This document shows positions 8,452-16,716 of a DNA stretch of 64,000 nucleotides, one piece after another. The notes beneath the pieces are model-generated. The model made no database searches and was not told the origin of the DNA. It worked only from the letters and a program-made list of their open reading frames with translations. The position numbers and the translations under genes are program-made. How positions within the stretch are numbered: position 1 is the stretch's first letter; each line of letters opens with the position of its first letter. Origin of the DNA: Bog-756 sp963837805 (GTDB lineage Bacteria > Actinomycetota > Acidimicrobiia > Acidimicrobiales > RAAP-2); contig CAWIOU010000035.1 of NCBI GenBank assembly GCA_963837805.1, positions 310,001 to 374,000 on the forward strand. Direction: 5' to 3'.

Positions 8452-8590
8452 GTCCAGTCACCACGGACCATCTGATAGCAGCACTCCCGGGTCAGCGCAG
8501 CGAGTGCGGCTTCTGCCCCCCGGGGCCGGCCGAATCAAGCACTCCCGGTAGCCGGGGTTCCTCCCGGAACGTCCCGCCCGAAGCCTCGAT

Positions 8591-10543
8591 TCAGGCGATC
8601 CTCTTGCGGACCCACCACAGTGAGACCGCACCGAGGACACAGGCGGCACCGAGGTAGACGGCCAGCTCGTACCACTGGAGGGGCCAGTAGTGACTGCCGG
8701 GCTGGAACGTCACCACGTCATGGAACGAGGTGCCGACCTTGGCGATGCACTCCTGCAGAGTCTTGGCCGCCCCGGCTGGGGCGGGAACGGCACGGACCGG
8801 TCCACCCGAACCGACCGGCGGCGGTCCCCCCTGGTTCGCCACCAAGGTCGGGCAGGCGCGGGCGAGCTCGGCGGGGGTGAGGGCGTGGCCTGCCTTGTCG
8901 ACGATGGCCGTCGAGTAGACCCATGCGTTGGGGAGGTTCGGAGCTCCGGCGAAGAGATTGAACGGGCCTCCGTTCATGCTGCCGTACCCCTGGATGGTCT
9001 GGGGACCGAGCGGATAGCCGCGAACGGTCGGCGACAGCAACCGGGGTACGACGTAGTGGTTCACGAGCAACCTGGCGGCCACGAAGGTCACCAGCGTCGT
9101 GGCCATGGCCGGCACGGTCCGACGGAGTACCACCCCGGCGGTGACGCCCAACGCGAAGGCGAAGAGCGCGAAGCCCATGGGGACGAGGGCCCGCTGGTCG
9201 AACGAGGTGAAGACGCTCATGTTCACCCGATCGACGGGACTGGACCACCAGCTGGCCATCAGGCTGACGAGCCCGGCGACGGCCATCGTGGACAGCCCGA
9301 CCATGGCTAGCTTGACGGCCAACCAACGAGTTCGGGTGACGCTCTGCGTCCATGCCAGTCTGTAGGTTCCGGCCTCGAGCTCGCGGGCCACCAGCGGCGC
9401 CCCCCAGAAGACCCCGAGGATCCCCGGCACCACGACGACGAGTGCGTCGACGCCGATCTGGATCCCGCGGTAGGTCCGCAAGAAGAACGTCGTCGCCGCG
9501 GAACAGTCTCCGTGTGCTTGGCAACGGCCGACAGTGGCGTCGTAGACGTGCACCAGGTGGGGTCCGGTCACGGCGAGGAGCACCGCCATCACCAGCAGGC
9601 CGCCGAGTGCGATGACGGCCTGCAGGCGGAATTGGATCGTCGCGAACCGGATCACCGGACCACCTCCAAGCCTGCCGGAGCAGGGCGCGCTCCCCCGCGC
9701 CCGGCCCATGTAGGCGAGCACGACGTCTTCCAGGGTGACCGGCACCGACGTCCACTCCGGGTCGAGGATCGGGGCGCACGTTCGGACCAGCATCGTGCTC
9801 TGCCGTTCCGTCCCGCTCTCCTCGATGATCTCCTGGTCCGGGGGCGGCCCTCCGGGCCTGCGGGGACCGGAGATGCGTCGGTGCTCCGCCAGCAGGCCGG
9901 CGACGTCGCCGGCCAGCTGCACCTGTGACGCGACCAGGATGACGAGGTGATCGCAGACCCGCTCCAGGTCGGCGACGAGATGCGAGGACAGTACGACGGT
10001 GACCCCGTGCTCGGCCACGACCTCCATGAGCACCTGGAGGAATTCGCGCCTGGCCAGTGGGTCCAGACTGGCAACGGGTTCGTCGAGAAGCAGGAGATCG
10101 GGCCGCTTGGCGATGGCGAGGGTGAGGGCCAGTTGGGCCCGCTGGCCCCCGGACAGGGACCCGACGCGCTGACCCGGGTCGAGGTCGAGTCGCTCGATGC
10201 GTGCCGCGGCCACCGCCTCGTCCCAGGTGGGATTCAGCAGCGCCCCCATGCGGAGGTGTTGGGCCACGGTCAGCCGGGCATAGGTGGGCGTGTCCTGAGC
10301 GACGAACCCGACGCGGGCCAGTTGCAGAGGATCGGCGGCCGGGGCGCGGCCGAGCACGGTGAGCGAGCCCGACGTCGGGGTCAACAGCCCGACGGCCAGA
10401 TGCAGGAGCGTCGTCTTCCCCGCCCCGTTCGGTCCGACCAGGCCGACGACCTTTCCTTCGGGAATGGACAGGGAGCAGTCCCGGAGCGCCCATCGGCGCC
10501 GGTATCGTTTACCCAGTCCCTCGGTCTCGAGGACGGCGGTCAT
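8591..10543 (-). CDS. ABC transporter: ATPase fused in frame to membrane permease
   Basis: 650 residues. Residues 1-296 are an ABC ATPase with Walker A GPNGAGKTT, signature LSGGQ, Walker B LLLLDEP and a switch His (LSSHL). Residues about 297-650 are an ABC-2-like permease with about six membrane segments and a large extracytoplasmic loop between the last two. In related actinobacterial GntR-ATPase-permease operons these are two genes. Here no stop separates them, yet a GGAGG site (9667-9663) sits 7 nt before an in-frame GTG (9655), so a separate 354-residue permease could also be made. The 4-nt overlap with the GntR gene shows one operon. The exported substrate is unknown. Confidence 0.85.
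   Translation of the reverse strand: MTAVLETEGLGKRYRRRWALRDCSLSIPEGKVVGLVGPNGAGKTTLLHLAVGLLTPTSGSLTVLGRAPAADPLQLARVGFVAQDTPTYARLTVAQHLRMGALLNPTWDEAVAAARIERLDLDPGQRVGSLSGGQRAQLALTLAIAKRPDLLLLDEPVASLDPLARREFLQVLMEVVAEHGVTVVLSSHLVADLERVCDHLVILVASQVQLAGDVAGLLAEHRRISGPRRPGGPPPDQEIIEESGTERQSTMLVRTCAPILDPEWTSVPVTLEDVVLAYMGRARGSAPCSGRLGGGPVIRFATIQFRLQAVIALGGLLVMAVLLAVTGPHLVHVYDATVGRCQAHGDCSAATTFFLRTYRGIQIGVDALVVVVPGILGVFWGAPLVARELEAGTYRLAWTQSVTRTRWLAVKLAMVGLSTMAVAGLVSLMASWWSSPVDRVNMSVFTSFDQRALVPMGFALFAFALGVTAGVVLRRTVPAMATTLVTFVAARLLVNHYVVPRLLSPTVRGYPLGPQTIQGYGSMNGGPFNLFAGAPNLPNAWVYSTAIVDKAGHALTPAELARACPTLVANQGGPPPVGSGGPVRAVPAPAGAAKTLQECIAKVGTSFHDVVTFQPGSHYWPLQWYELAVYLGAACVLGAVSLWWVRKRIA
9653..9667 (-). 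promoter_or_regulatory. Internal ribosome-binding site and GTG start of the permease half
   Basis: On the minus strand GGAGG is followed after 7 nt by GTG-ATC-CGG, exactly where a separate permease gene would begin. It lies inside the fused ABC reading frame, so the permease may be translated both as part of the fusion and alone. Confidence 0.5.
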
Positions 10544-10932
10544 GCCACTCCCTCGGCGAAGGCGTTGCGGAACGTCGTCCGGTAGATGGCCTCGATGTCG
10601 TCGGGCCCCAGCCCGGCAGCTCGGGCCGACCGGATCCAGTCGGCCAGAGATGCGAAGAGCCGGGCCTGGGTAGCCGGATCGGAGCGGGGAAGGGTGCCGA
10701 TCACGAATGTCCCCTGCCCGGGCCGGGCCCGCACCAGACCTTCGCGTTCGAGATCGCGGTAGGCCTTGTGGACCGTGTTGGGGTTGATGGCCAGCCTGCC
10801 CACCACCTGCTGGGCGGTCGGAAGTTGATCCCCGGGCTCGAGGAGCCCGAGACGCAGAGCCTGATGGACCTGCTGGACCAGTTGGAGATAGGTGGCGACG
10901 CCCGACGCCGGGTCCAGTTGGAACTCAATCAC
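10540..10932 (-). CDS. GntR-family regulator, YtrA subfamily
   Basis: 130 residues, the short form typical of YtrA regulators. An N-terminal winged helix (TYLQLVQQVHQALRLGLLEPGDQLPT; recognition helix around INPNTVHKAYRDLEREGLV; wing RPGQGTFV) is followed by a short helical tail in place of a large ligand domain. YtrA proteins usually repress their own ABC transporter operon, and that is the arrangement here: the stop overlaps the ABC gene start by 4 nt. The GTG start at 10932 follows a perfect 12-bp-arm palindrome by a few bases. Confidence 0.9.
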   Translation of the reverse strand: MIEFQLDPASGVATYLQLVQQVHQALRLGLLEPGDQLPTAQQVVGRLAINPNTVHKAYRDLEREGLVRARPGQGTFVIGTLPRSDPATQARLFASLADWIRSARAAGLGPDDIEAIYRTTFRNAFAEGVA

Positions 10933-10938
10933 TTACCC

Positions 10939-10966
10939 TCATTCCACTAAGTAGTTAGTGGAATGA
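10939..10966. promoter_or_regulatory. Perfect palindrome, likely GntR operator
   Basis: TCATTCCACTAA (10939-10950) and TTAGTGGAATGA (10955-10966) are perfect 12-bp arms around GTAG. The site lies 7 nt upstream of the GntR start and overlaps the AT-rich promoter region, fitting autorepression of the GntR-ABC operon. Confidence 0.8.
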
Positions 10967-11083
10967 TAGAGAGTTCCCCGACCCGGCGCAAGGGGTGTCA
11001 CCCACGGGACCGTGGACCCGAGATGCGGGGCGTGTACCTTCGTCGCATCCGTCACCGTCACCGCCGAAACAGGGGGAAAGAGC

Positions 11084-12139
11084 ATGACCATCCGAGTCAT
11101 CCAGTGGGCCACCGGAGGTGTCGGGCGGGCGGCCATCGCCGGCGTGCTGGCCCATCCCGATCTGGAGCTGGTCGGATGCTGGGTGCACAGCGCCGACAAG
11201 GCGGGCCGCGATGTCGGCGAACTGTGCGGGGGGCGACCGCTGGGCGTCGTGGCCACCAACGACATCGATGAGCTGATCGCCCTCGACGCCGACTGCGTGA
11301 TCTATTCACCTTTCATGGCCGACCCGGCGGTGGTGGCCCGACTGCTGGAGTCGGGCAAGAACGTGGTGACACCGTTGAATTGGTTCTTTCCCGGGGGGCG
11401 GGACGAGTCCCGTATCGAGGCCGCCTGCGCGGCGGGCCGGGCCACCGTCCACGGCACCGGCATTCATCCCGGGGGCATCACCGAGCGCTTCCCCCTCATG
11501 GTGTCGGCGCTGTCCCAGTCCATCACCCATGTCCGGGCCGAGGAGTTCTCCGACATCCGCTCCTACGGGGCGCCGGCCGTCGTGGGTGACATCATGCTCT
11601 TCGGGAAGACCCCCGAAGAGGCGGCCTCGAGCATGATGCCGGCCATCCTGGGCGACGGGTTCGGCCAGTCGATCGCCATGGTCGGCCACGCCCTCGGGTT
11701 CGGGTTGGACCCCGATCTGACCATCGACCACCAGGTGGCCGTGGCCACCGCTCCCATCGACTCGCCGATCGGCCCCATCCAACCTGGGCGCATCGCGGCC
11801 CAGAAGTTCTGCTGGCAGGCCACCGTCCGGGGCGAGCCGGTGATCACCGTGCGGACCAACTGGTTCATGGGCCAGGACCATCTCGATCCGGCGTGGTCGT
11901 TCGGCCCCGAGGGCGAGCGGTTCGAGGTCGAGGTGACTGGTGATCCGACGGCCAGGGTCACCTTCCACGGCTGGCACCCCGAATCCATCTCCGCCGGTCT
12001 GGTCCGCAACCCGGGGGTGGTGGCCACGGCCACCCACTGTGTGAGCGCGGTTCCCGATGTGGTTGCCGCCGAGCCGGGCATCAAGAGCTACCTCGACCTG
12101 CCGCCGTACTCGGGCCGGGCCGCCGCCCACCTCCGCTGA
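11084..12139 (+). CDS. Dihydrodipicolinate reductase-like NAD(P)-binding protein
   Basis: 351 residues. The N-terminus IRVIQWATGGVGRAAI is a Rossmann nucleotide-binding loop of the DapB N-terminal type, followed by a long C-terminal domain of the kind found in actinobacterial proteins annotated as dihydrodipicolinate reductase-like or amine dehydrogenase-like. The substrate is not known and a true DapB role is unlikely, because the protein is about 100 residues longer. ATG 11084 follows AGGGGGAAAG, a good ribosome site; an upstream in-frame ATG at 11012 lacks one. An SDR gene follows after 19 nt. Confidence 0.75.
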   Translation: MTIRVIQWATGGVGRAAIAGVLAHPDLELVGCWVHSADKAGRDVGELCGGRPLGVVATNDIDELIALDADCVIYSPFMADPAVVARLLESGKNVVTPLNWFFPGGRDESRIEAACAAGRATVHGTGIHPGGITERFPLMVSALSQSITHVRAEEFSDIRSYGAPAVVGDIMLFGKTPEEAASSMMPAILGDGFGQSIAMVGHALGFGLDPDLTIDHQVAVATAPIDSPIGPIQPGRIAAQKFCWQATVRGEPVITVRTNWFMGQDHLDPAWSFGPEGERFEVEVTGDPTARVTFHGWHPESISAGLVRNPGVVATATHCVSAVPDVVAAEPGIKSYLDLPPYSGRAAAHLR

Positions 12140-12158
12140 GAGGACAGGACCCGCACCC

Positions 12159-12953
12159 ATGAGCCTCCTCGATCGATTCCTGCTCACCGACAAGGTCGCC
12201 GTCGTCACCGGTGCCGGACGAGGTATCGGTCGGGGCATCGCCCTCGGCTTCGCCGAGGCCGGTGCCGACATCGTGGCCGCCGCCCGTACCCGCTCGGATC
12301 TCGATTCGACGGTGTCCGAGGTCGAGGACCGCGGCCGGCGGGCCTTGGCGGTCGTCACCGACGTGATGCTCACCGAGGATCACGAACGTCTGATCGAAGC
12401 CACCATCGAGGAGTTCGGCAAGGTCGACATCCTTGTCAACAACGCCGGCGGCACCTATCCGGCGGCCGCCCTGCGCACCTCGGAGGCCTTCTTCGAGACG
12501 GCGTTGCGCTTCAACGTCACCCAGGCCTTCCTCCTCACCAAGCTCGTGGCCCCGCGGATGGTGGAGACGGCCGGCGGCGGCGCGGTGGTGAACATCTCGT
12601 CCCGGTCGAGCGACATGGTCCAGCCGTCGTTCGTGGCCTACGGCGCGGCCAAGGCCGCCCTCAACATGGTGACCAGGAACATGGCTCCCGAACTGGCGCC
12701 CAAGGTCAGAGTCAACGCCATCTCGGTGGGCGGTGTGGCCACCGACTCCCTCGACGTCGTCCTCACCGACGAGACCCTCCGCCACCAGTTCATCTCGGGG
12801 ACGCCGATGGGCCGGCCCGGCACCGTCGAGGACATCGCCGCCTGCGCCCTCTACCTGGCCTCGCCGGCATCGGGATGGGTCACGGGCAAGATCTTCCAGG
12901 TGGACGGCGGGACCGACTCGCCGGCCATCACCGTGCCGGCCCCACCGCTGTAA
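12159..12953 (+). CDS. SDR-family oxidoreductase
   Basis: Complete classical SDR of 264 residues with TGAGRGIG cofactor loop, NNAGG, catalytic Ser region NISSRSS, Y-G-A-A-K active site and the PG-type end (RVNAISVGG, VDGG). NAD(P)-dependent alcohol/ketone oxidoreductase with unknown substrate. The GAGAGGACAGG stretch before ATG 12159 gives the ribosome site. It probably forms a two-gene unit with the DapB-like gene 19 nt upstream. Confidence 0.88.
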   Translation: MSLLDRFLLTDKVAVVTGAGRGIGRGIALGFAEAGADIVAAARTRSDLDSTVSEVEDRGRRALAVVTDVMLTEDHERLIEATIEEFGKVDILVNNAGGTYPAAALRTSEAFFETALRFNVTQAFLLTKLVAPRMVETAGGGAVVNISSRSSDMVQPSFVAYGAAKAALNMVTRNMAPELAPKVRVNAISVGGVATDSLDVVLTDETLRHQFISGTPMGRPGTVEDIAACALYLASPASGWVTGKIFQVDGGTDSPAITVPAPPL

Positions 12954-12980
12954 CCGGCGTGCCCCAACGGGGCCGCCCGG

Positions 12981-12986
12981 TACCCT
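12981..12986 (+). promoter_or_regulatory. -10 box TACCCT for leaderless start at 12996
   Basis: TACCCT ends 9 nt before the GTG of the ABC-F gene; no Shine-Dalgarno site is visible between. Confidence 0.45.
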
Positions 12987-12995
12987 GGATGCCTC

Positions 12996-14750
12996 GTGGC
13001 CGTGCTCGTCGATCTCCAGGACATCGCCGTGCGCCGCTCCCACCGGGTCCTGTTCGAGGGACTCTCGCTCACCATCTCGGACGGGGACCGGGCCGGCGTG
13101 GTGGGCATCAACGGCTCGGGAAAGTCCACGCTGCTGCGGATCGTGGCCGGCGTCGGCCTCCCCGACGAGGGACAGGTACGACGGGGACGGGGGTCGCGGG
13201 TGGGCTTCCTCGAGCAGGTGCCCGAGTTGCCCCCGGGGACGGTGACCGATGCGGTGGGCCGGGGATGGGAAGCCGAATCGGCCCTCGACCGACTGGGCAT
13301 GACGGCGGCGGCCGGTGCCGACGTGACCACCCTGTCGGGGGGTCAGGCCAAGCGCGTGGCCCTGGCCCGGGTCCTGGCCCACCCGGCCGAGCTCCTGGTA
13401 CTCGACGAGCCCACCAACCACCTCGACCTGGGGGCGGTCTCCTGGCTCGAACAGCAGCTCCTATCCTTCCGTGGCGGGCTCGTCCTGGTGACCCACGACC
13501 GTCACCTGCTCGACCGGGTCACCACCCGGATGGTCGAGCTCGACCGGGGACACTCGTTTACCCACGAAGGGGGATACGCCTCCTACCTGGCGGCGAGGGC
13601 GGACCGGGAAGAGCAGGCGGCAACCGCGGAGGCCACCCGCCGGAACCTGGCCCGGCGGGAGCTGGCCTGGCTCCGGCGCGGCGCCCAGGCCCGTTCCCGC
13701 AAGCCCCAGGCCCGGGTCGACGCCGCCGTCAGACTCATCGGGGACCGGCCCGAGGCCCCGGCCCGGGCGACCGATCTCGAGCTCACCGCGGTCACCCCCC
13801 GCCTCGGCGACAAGGTCATCGAGTGCGTCGACGTCGGGTTCCGTTACGGCGACGGGCCGGTGGTGCTGTCGGGTGTCGATCTCGTGCTCGGCCGGCGTGA
13901 GCGCCTCGGGATCGTCGGTGCCAACGGGACCGGGAAGTCGACCCTGGTCGACCTGCTGGCCGGCCGTCGCCCGCCCACTACCGGGAGCGTGGAAGTCGGG
14001 CCCACCGTGGTCACCGGCTACTACGACCAGCAAGGGATCGAGCTCGATCCCCAGGCGCGCGTCCAGGACCTGGTCGCCGGCCCCCACCGCTCCCCCGGAT
14101 CGCTGGCCGACGTGGAGTTGATGAAGCGCTTCTGGTTCGCCGGGGAACTGACCTTCGCCCCGGTCGGCACCCTGTCGGGTGGGGAGCGGCGGCGTCTGCA
14201 GCTCCTGCTGGTCATCGCCGGCCGTCCCAACGTGCTCTTCCTCGACGAGCCGACCAACGACCTCGATCTGGACACGCTGCGGATCCTCGAGGAGTTCGTC
14301 GAGGACTGGCCCGGCGCCCTGGTGACGGTCAGCCACGACCGGACCTTCCTCGAACGGACCACCGAGCGGCTGGTCACGGTGGAACCCGGTGGCGCGGTCT
14401 CCGAGGTCCGGGGAGGTATCGACGGCTGGCTGGCCCGGACCGGGCACAACGCCCCCCGTCGATCCGGCTCGCTCCCGTCCACCACGATCGCCCCACCGGG
14501 CGACCGGCGGAAGGCCCGACCCGGTGCCGGCCCGGGGTCGGCACCCCTCGGGCGAGTGCTGCGGGAGGCCGAAAAGCGCATGACCCGCCTCCAGCGGGAC
14601 CGCGACAAGGTCACCGAGGCGCTGGCCGACACCTCCGACCACCGGGAGATGGCCCGATTGGGTGACCAGCTGGCCGAGGCCCAGGTCGCGCTGCACGAGG
14701 CCGAGGAGCGTTGGCTCGCCCTCGCCGAAGAGGCAGAATCAAGGGATTGA
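12996..14750 (+). CDS. ABC-F family ATPase
   Basis: 584 residues with two soluble ABC domains and no membrane segments. Domain 1 has Walker A GINGSGKST, signature LSGGQ and Walker B LLVLDEPTNHLD. Domain 2 has GANGTGKST, LSGGE and VLFLDEPTNDLD. The linker (about residues 200-250) is Arg/Ala-rich, and the last 60 residues form a basic coiled coil (EAEKRMTRLQRDRDKV) like that of Uup. ABC-F proteins bind the ribosomal E site or resolve stalled translation. Whether this is a housekeeping Uup-like protein or an antibiotic-resistance type cannot be told from sequence. Confidence 0.9.
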   Translation: MAVLVDLQDIAVRRSHRVLFEGLSLTISDGDRAGVVGINGSGKSTLLRIVAGVGLPDEGQVRRGRGSRVGFLEQVPELPPGTVTDAVGRGWEAESALDRLGMTAAAGADVTTLSGGQAKRVALARVLAHPAELLVLDEPTNHLDLGAVSWLEQQLLSFRGGLVLVTHDRHLLDRVTTRMVELDRGHSFTHEGGYASYLAARADREEQAATAEATRRNLARRELAWLRRGAQARSRKPQARVDAAVRLIGDRPEAPARATDLELTAVTPRLGDKVIECVDVGFRYGDGPVVLSGVDLVLGRRERLGIVGANGTGKSTLVDLLAGRRPPTTGSVEVGPTVVTGYYDQQGIELDPQARVQDLVAGPHRSPGSLADVELMKRFWFAGELTFAPVGTLSGGERRRLQLLLVIAGRPNVLFLDEPTNDLDLDTLRILEEFVEDWPGALVTVSHDRTFLERTTERLVTVEPGGAVSEVRGGIDGWLARTGHNAPRRSGSLPSTTIAPPGDRRKARPGAGPGSAPLGRVLREAEKRMTRLQRDRDKVTEALADTSDHREMARLGDQLAEAQVALHEAEERWLALAEEAESRD

Positions 14751-14840
14751 CCGTGACGGTCGGCCGTGGCCGGGCGCCCCGGATGTCGAACCCTCCACAG
14801 GTCCATCACCGATGTCGTCGAGCAACCGAGGAGCCGTTCC

Positions 14841-16226
14841 ATGGCCATCAGCACCATCAACCCAACCACCGGCCAGGTCCTGAAGACCTTCACCGAGCTC
14901 ACCGGGGATGAGATCGACGGCATCCTGGCCAACGCCGCGGCCACCTTCCGGACCTACCGCCGCACCTCCTTCGCCGAGCGGTCGGCCTGGATGACCCGGG
15001 CCGCCGACCTGCTCGACGACGACGTCGACGAGACGGCGGAGATGATGACCACCGAGATGGGCAAGACACTGGTTTCCGCCCGCCAGGAAGTGCTCAAATG
15101 TGCCCGGGCCTGCCGCTATTTCGCCGAACGGGCGGAGGGGTTCCTGGCCGACGAACCGGCCGACGCCGACGCCGTCGGGGCGACCTCGGCGTACGCCCGC
15201 TACGAACCGCTCGGGCCCGTCCTCGCCGTCATGCCCTGGAACTTCCCCCTCTGGCAGGTCATGCGCTTCGCCGCACCGGCCCTGATGGCCGGCAACGTCG
15301 GGCTGCTCAAGCATGCCTCCAACGTCCCCCAGACGGCCCTCTACCTCCAAGGGCTGTTCAGCCGGGCCGGCTTCCCTGACGGAGCCTTCCAGACCCTGCT
15401 CATCGGGTCGAAGAAGGTCGAGGCGGTCATCCGCGATCCGCGGGTGGTGGCGGTGACCCTCACCGGTTCGGGCCCGGCCGGTTCGTCGGTGGCCGCCATC
15501 GCCGGCGACGTAGTGAAGAAGTCGGTGCTCGAGCTGGGCGGCAGCGATCCGTTCCTCGTCATGCCGTCGGCCCCTCTGGACAAGGCGGCCGAGGTGGCGA
15601 CCTTCGCCCGCTGCCTCAACAACGGCCAGTCCTGCATCGCGGCCAAGCGGTTCATCGTCCACGCCGACGTGGCCGACGAGTTCGAGCGTCTGTTCGTCGA
15701 CCGGATGGCCTCGCGGGTGGTCGGCGATCCCATGGACGAGAAGACCGACATCGGCCCGCTGGCCACCGAGCAGCAGCTGGCCGACATCGTCGGGTTGGTC
15801 GATGATGCCGTCGCCCACGGCGCCGACGTCCTGTGCGGGGGAAAGGCTCCCGGCGGAGCGGGTTGGTACTACCCGCCCACCGTACTCAGCGGGATCACCC
15901 CGGCGATGCGGGTGCACACCGAGGAGGTCTTCGGGCCGGTGGCCACCCTTTACCGGGTCGGCAGCGTCGAGGAGGCCGTCGAGCTGGCCAACGGCACCGA
16001 CTTCGGGCTCGGGGCCAACGCATGGACGAACGACGAGTCCGAGGGCCAGCGTCTGATCAGCGAACTCGAGGCGGGCATGGTGTTCATCAACGGCAACGTG
16101 ACCTCGTTCCCCGAGCTCCCGTTCGGGGGGATCAAGACGTCCGGGTACGGGCGCGAGCTCACCGCCCACGGGATCCGGGAGTTCTGCAATCTCAAGTCGG
16201 TGTGGGTCAAGGACACGCCCGGCTGA
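14841..16226 (+). CDS. gabD1: NAD(P)-dependent succinate-semialdehyde dehydrogenase, GabD1 type
   Basis: 461 residues, the length of mycobacterial GabD1, which it resembles almost throughout (SINPTTGQ-like start, VMPWNFPLWQ, LMAGNVGLLKHASNVPQ, ELPFGGIKTSGYGRELSAHG-like end). Catalytic Cys lies in NNGQSCIAAKRF and the general-base Glu in LELGGSDPF. It oxidises succinate semialdehyde to succinate. ATG 14841 is preceded by a GAGGAG site. The neighbours are not GABA genes, so it probably acts as a stand-alone housekeeping enzyme. Confidence 0.88.
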   Translation: MAISTINPTTGQVLKTFTELTGDEIDGILANAAATFRTYRRTSFAERSAWMTRAADLLDDDVDETAEMMTTEMGKTLVSARQEVLKCARACRYFAERAEGFLADEPADADAVGATSAYARYEPLGPVLAVMPWNFPLWQVMRFAAPALMAGNVGLLKHASNVPQTALYLQGLFSRAGFPDGAFQTLLIGSKKVEAVIRDPRVVAVTLTGSGPAGSSVAAIAGDVVKKSVLELGGSDPFLVMPSAPLDKAAEVATFARCLNNGQSCIAAKRFIVHADVADEFERLFVDRMASRVVGDPMDEKTDIGPLATEQQLADIVGLVDDAVAHGADVLCGGKAPGGAGWYYPPTVLSGITPAMRVHTEEVFGPVATLYRVGSVEEAVELANGTDFGLGANAWTNDESEGQRLISELEAGMVFINGNVTSFPELPFGGIKTSGYGRELTAHGIREFCNLKSVWVKDTPG

Positions 16227-16258
16227 GCCGGGGTCCTCTCGACCCCCGGGGGCACGCC

Positions 16259-16699
16259 CTACCGCGACTCGTCCCTGCGGGTCCAGCTGCCGGGGACGAA
16301 TCCGTCGAGGAATTCGCGTCGATGGACGAATTTCCATCGGCCGCCGGTCACCCCGTAGGTATCGAGATAGCGGCCCCAGTGGTCGAGACCCTCCGCACTC
16401 AGGACCTGGTAGTAACAACGCGAGGACGCCTCGTCGGGCCCGGCCACGTCGATCTGCTGCGTGCTCGTGTGATGACGTACCAGCACCGGCCCCGGCCCGC
16501 GGCGGGCCCGCGCCGCAGCACCGGTGAAGATGGAGCGGATCTCGTCGTGACCTCGATAGGGCGTTCCGTCGAGCTCCATGACGGCGTCATCGGCGAAGCA
16601 CTCCAGTACCTGGTCGAACCGACCGGAGTCGGCATCGGCGTTGTAGCGGGCCACCAGGTCACGGATGCTCTCCCGGGCCACCAGCTCCCACAATTCCAC
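16259..16699 (-). CDS. SnoaL-like (NTF2-fold) protein
   Basis: 146 residues with the SnoaL_4-type layout: N-terminal helix with IRDLVARYNADADSGR, then VLECFADDAVMELDG, RGHDEIRSIF, and beta strands ending in GGRWKFVHRREF. Members are cone-shaped hydratases, isomerases or ligand-binding proteins; the specific reaction is unknown. GTG start. It lies 18 nt upstream of the stop of the repeat protein only by convergent packing with GabD1, so no operon inference is made. Confidence 0.75.
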   Translation of the reverse strand: MELWELVARESIRDLVARYNADADSGRFDQVLECFADDAVMELDGTPYRGHDEIRSIFTGAAARARRGPGPVLVRHHTSTQQIDVAGPDEASSRCYYQVLSAEGLDHWGRYLDTYGVTGGRWKFVHRREFLDGFVPGSWTRRDESR

Positions 16700-16716
16700 G
16701 AATCAATTCCCCGGGA

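Noticed and set aside
8478..8550. AGCACTCCCGG repeated twice between the regulator and the ABC gene
   Set aside because: Only two copies with no symmetry, no coding or promoter relation seen.
8718..10493. 591-codon frame within the ABC gene on the same strand
   Set aside because: Shadow frame with Arg/Pro/Gly-rich translation; the ABC frame has all ATPase motifs.
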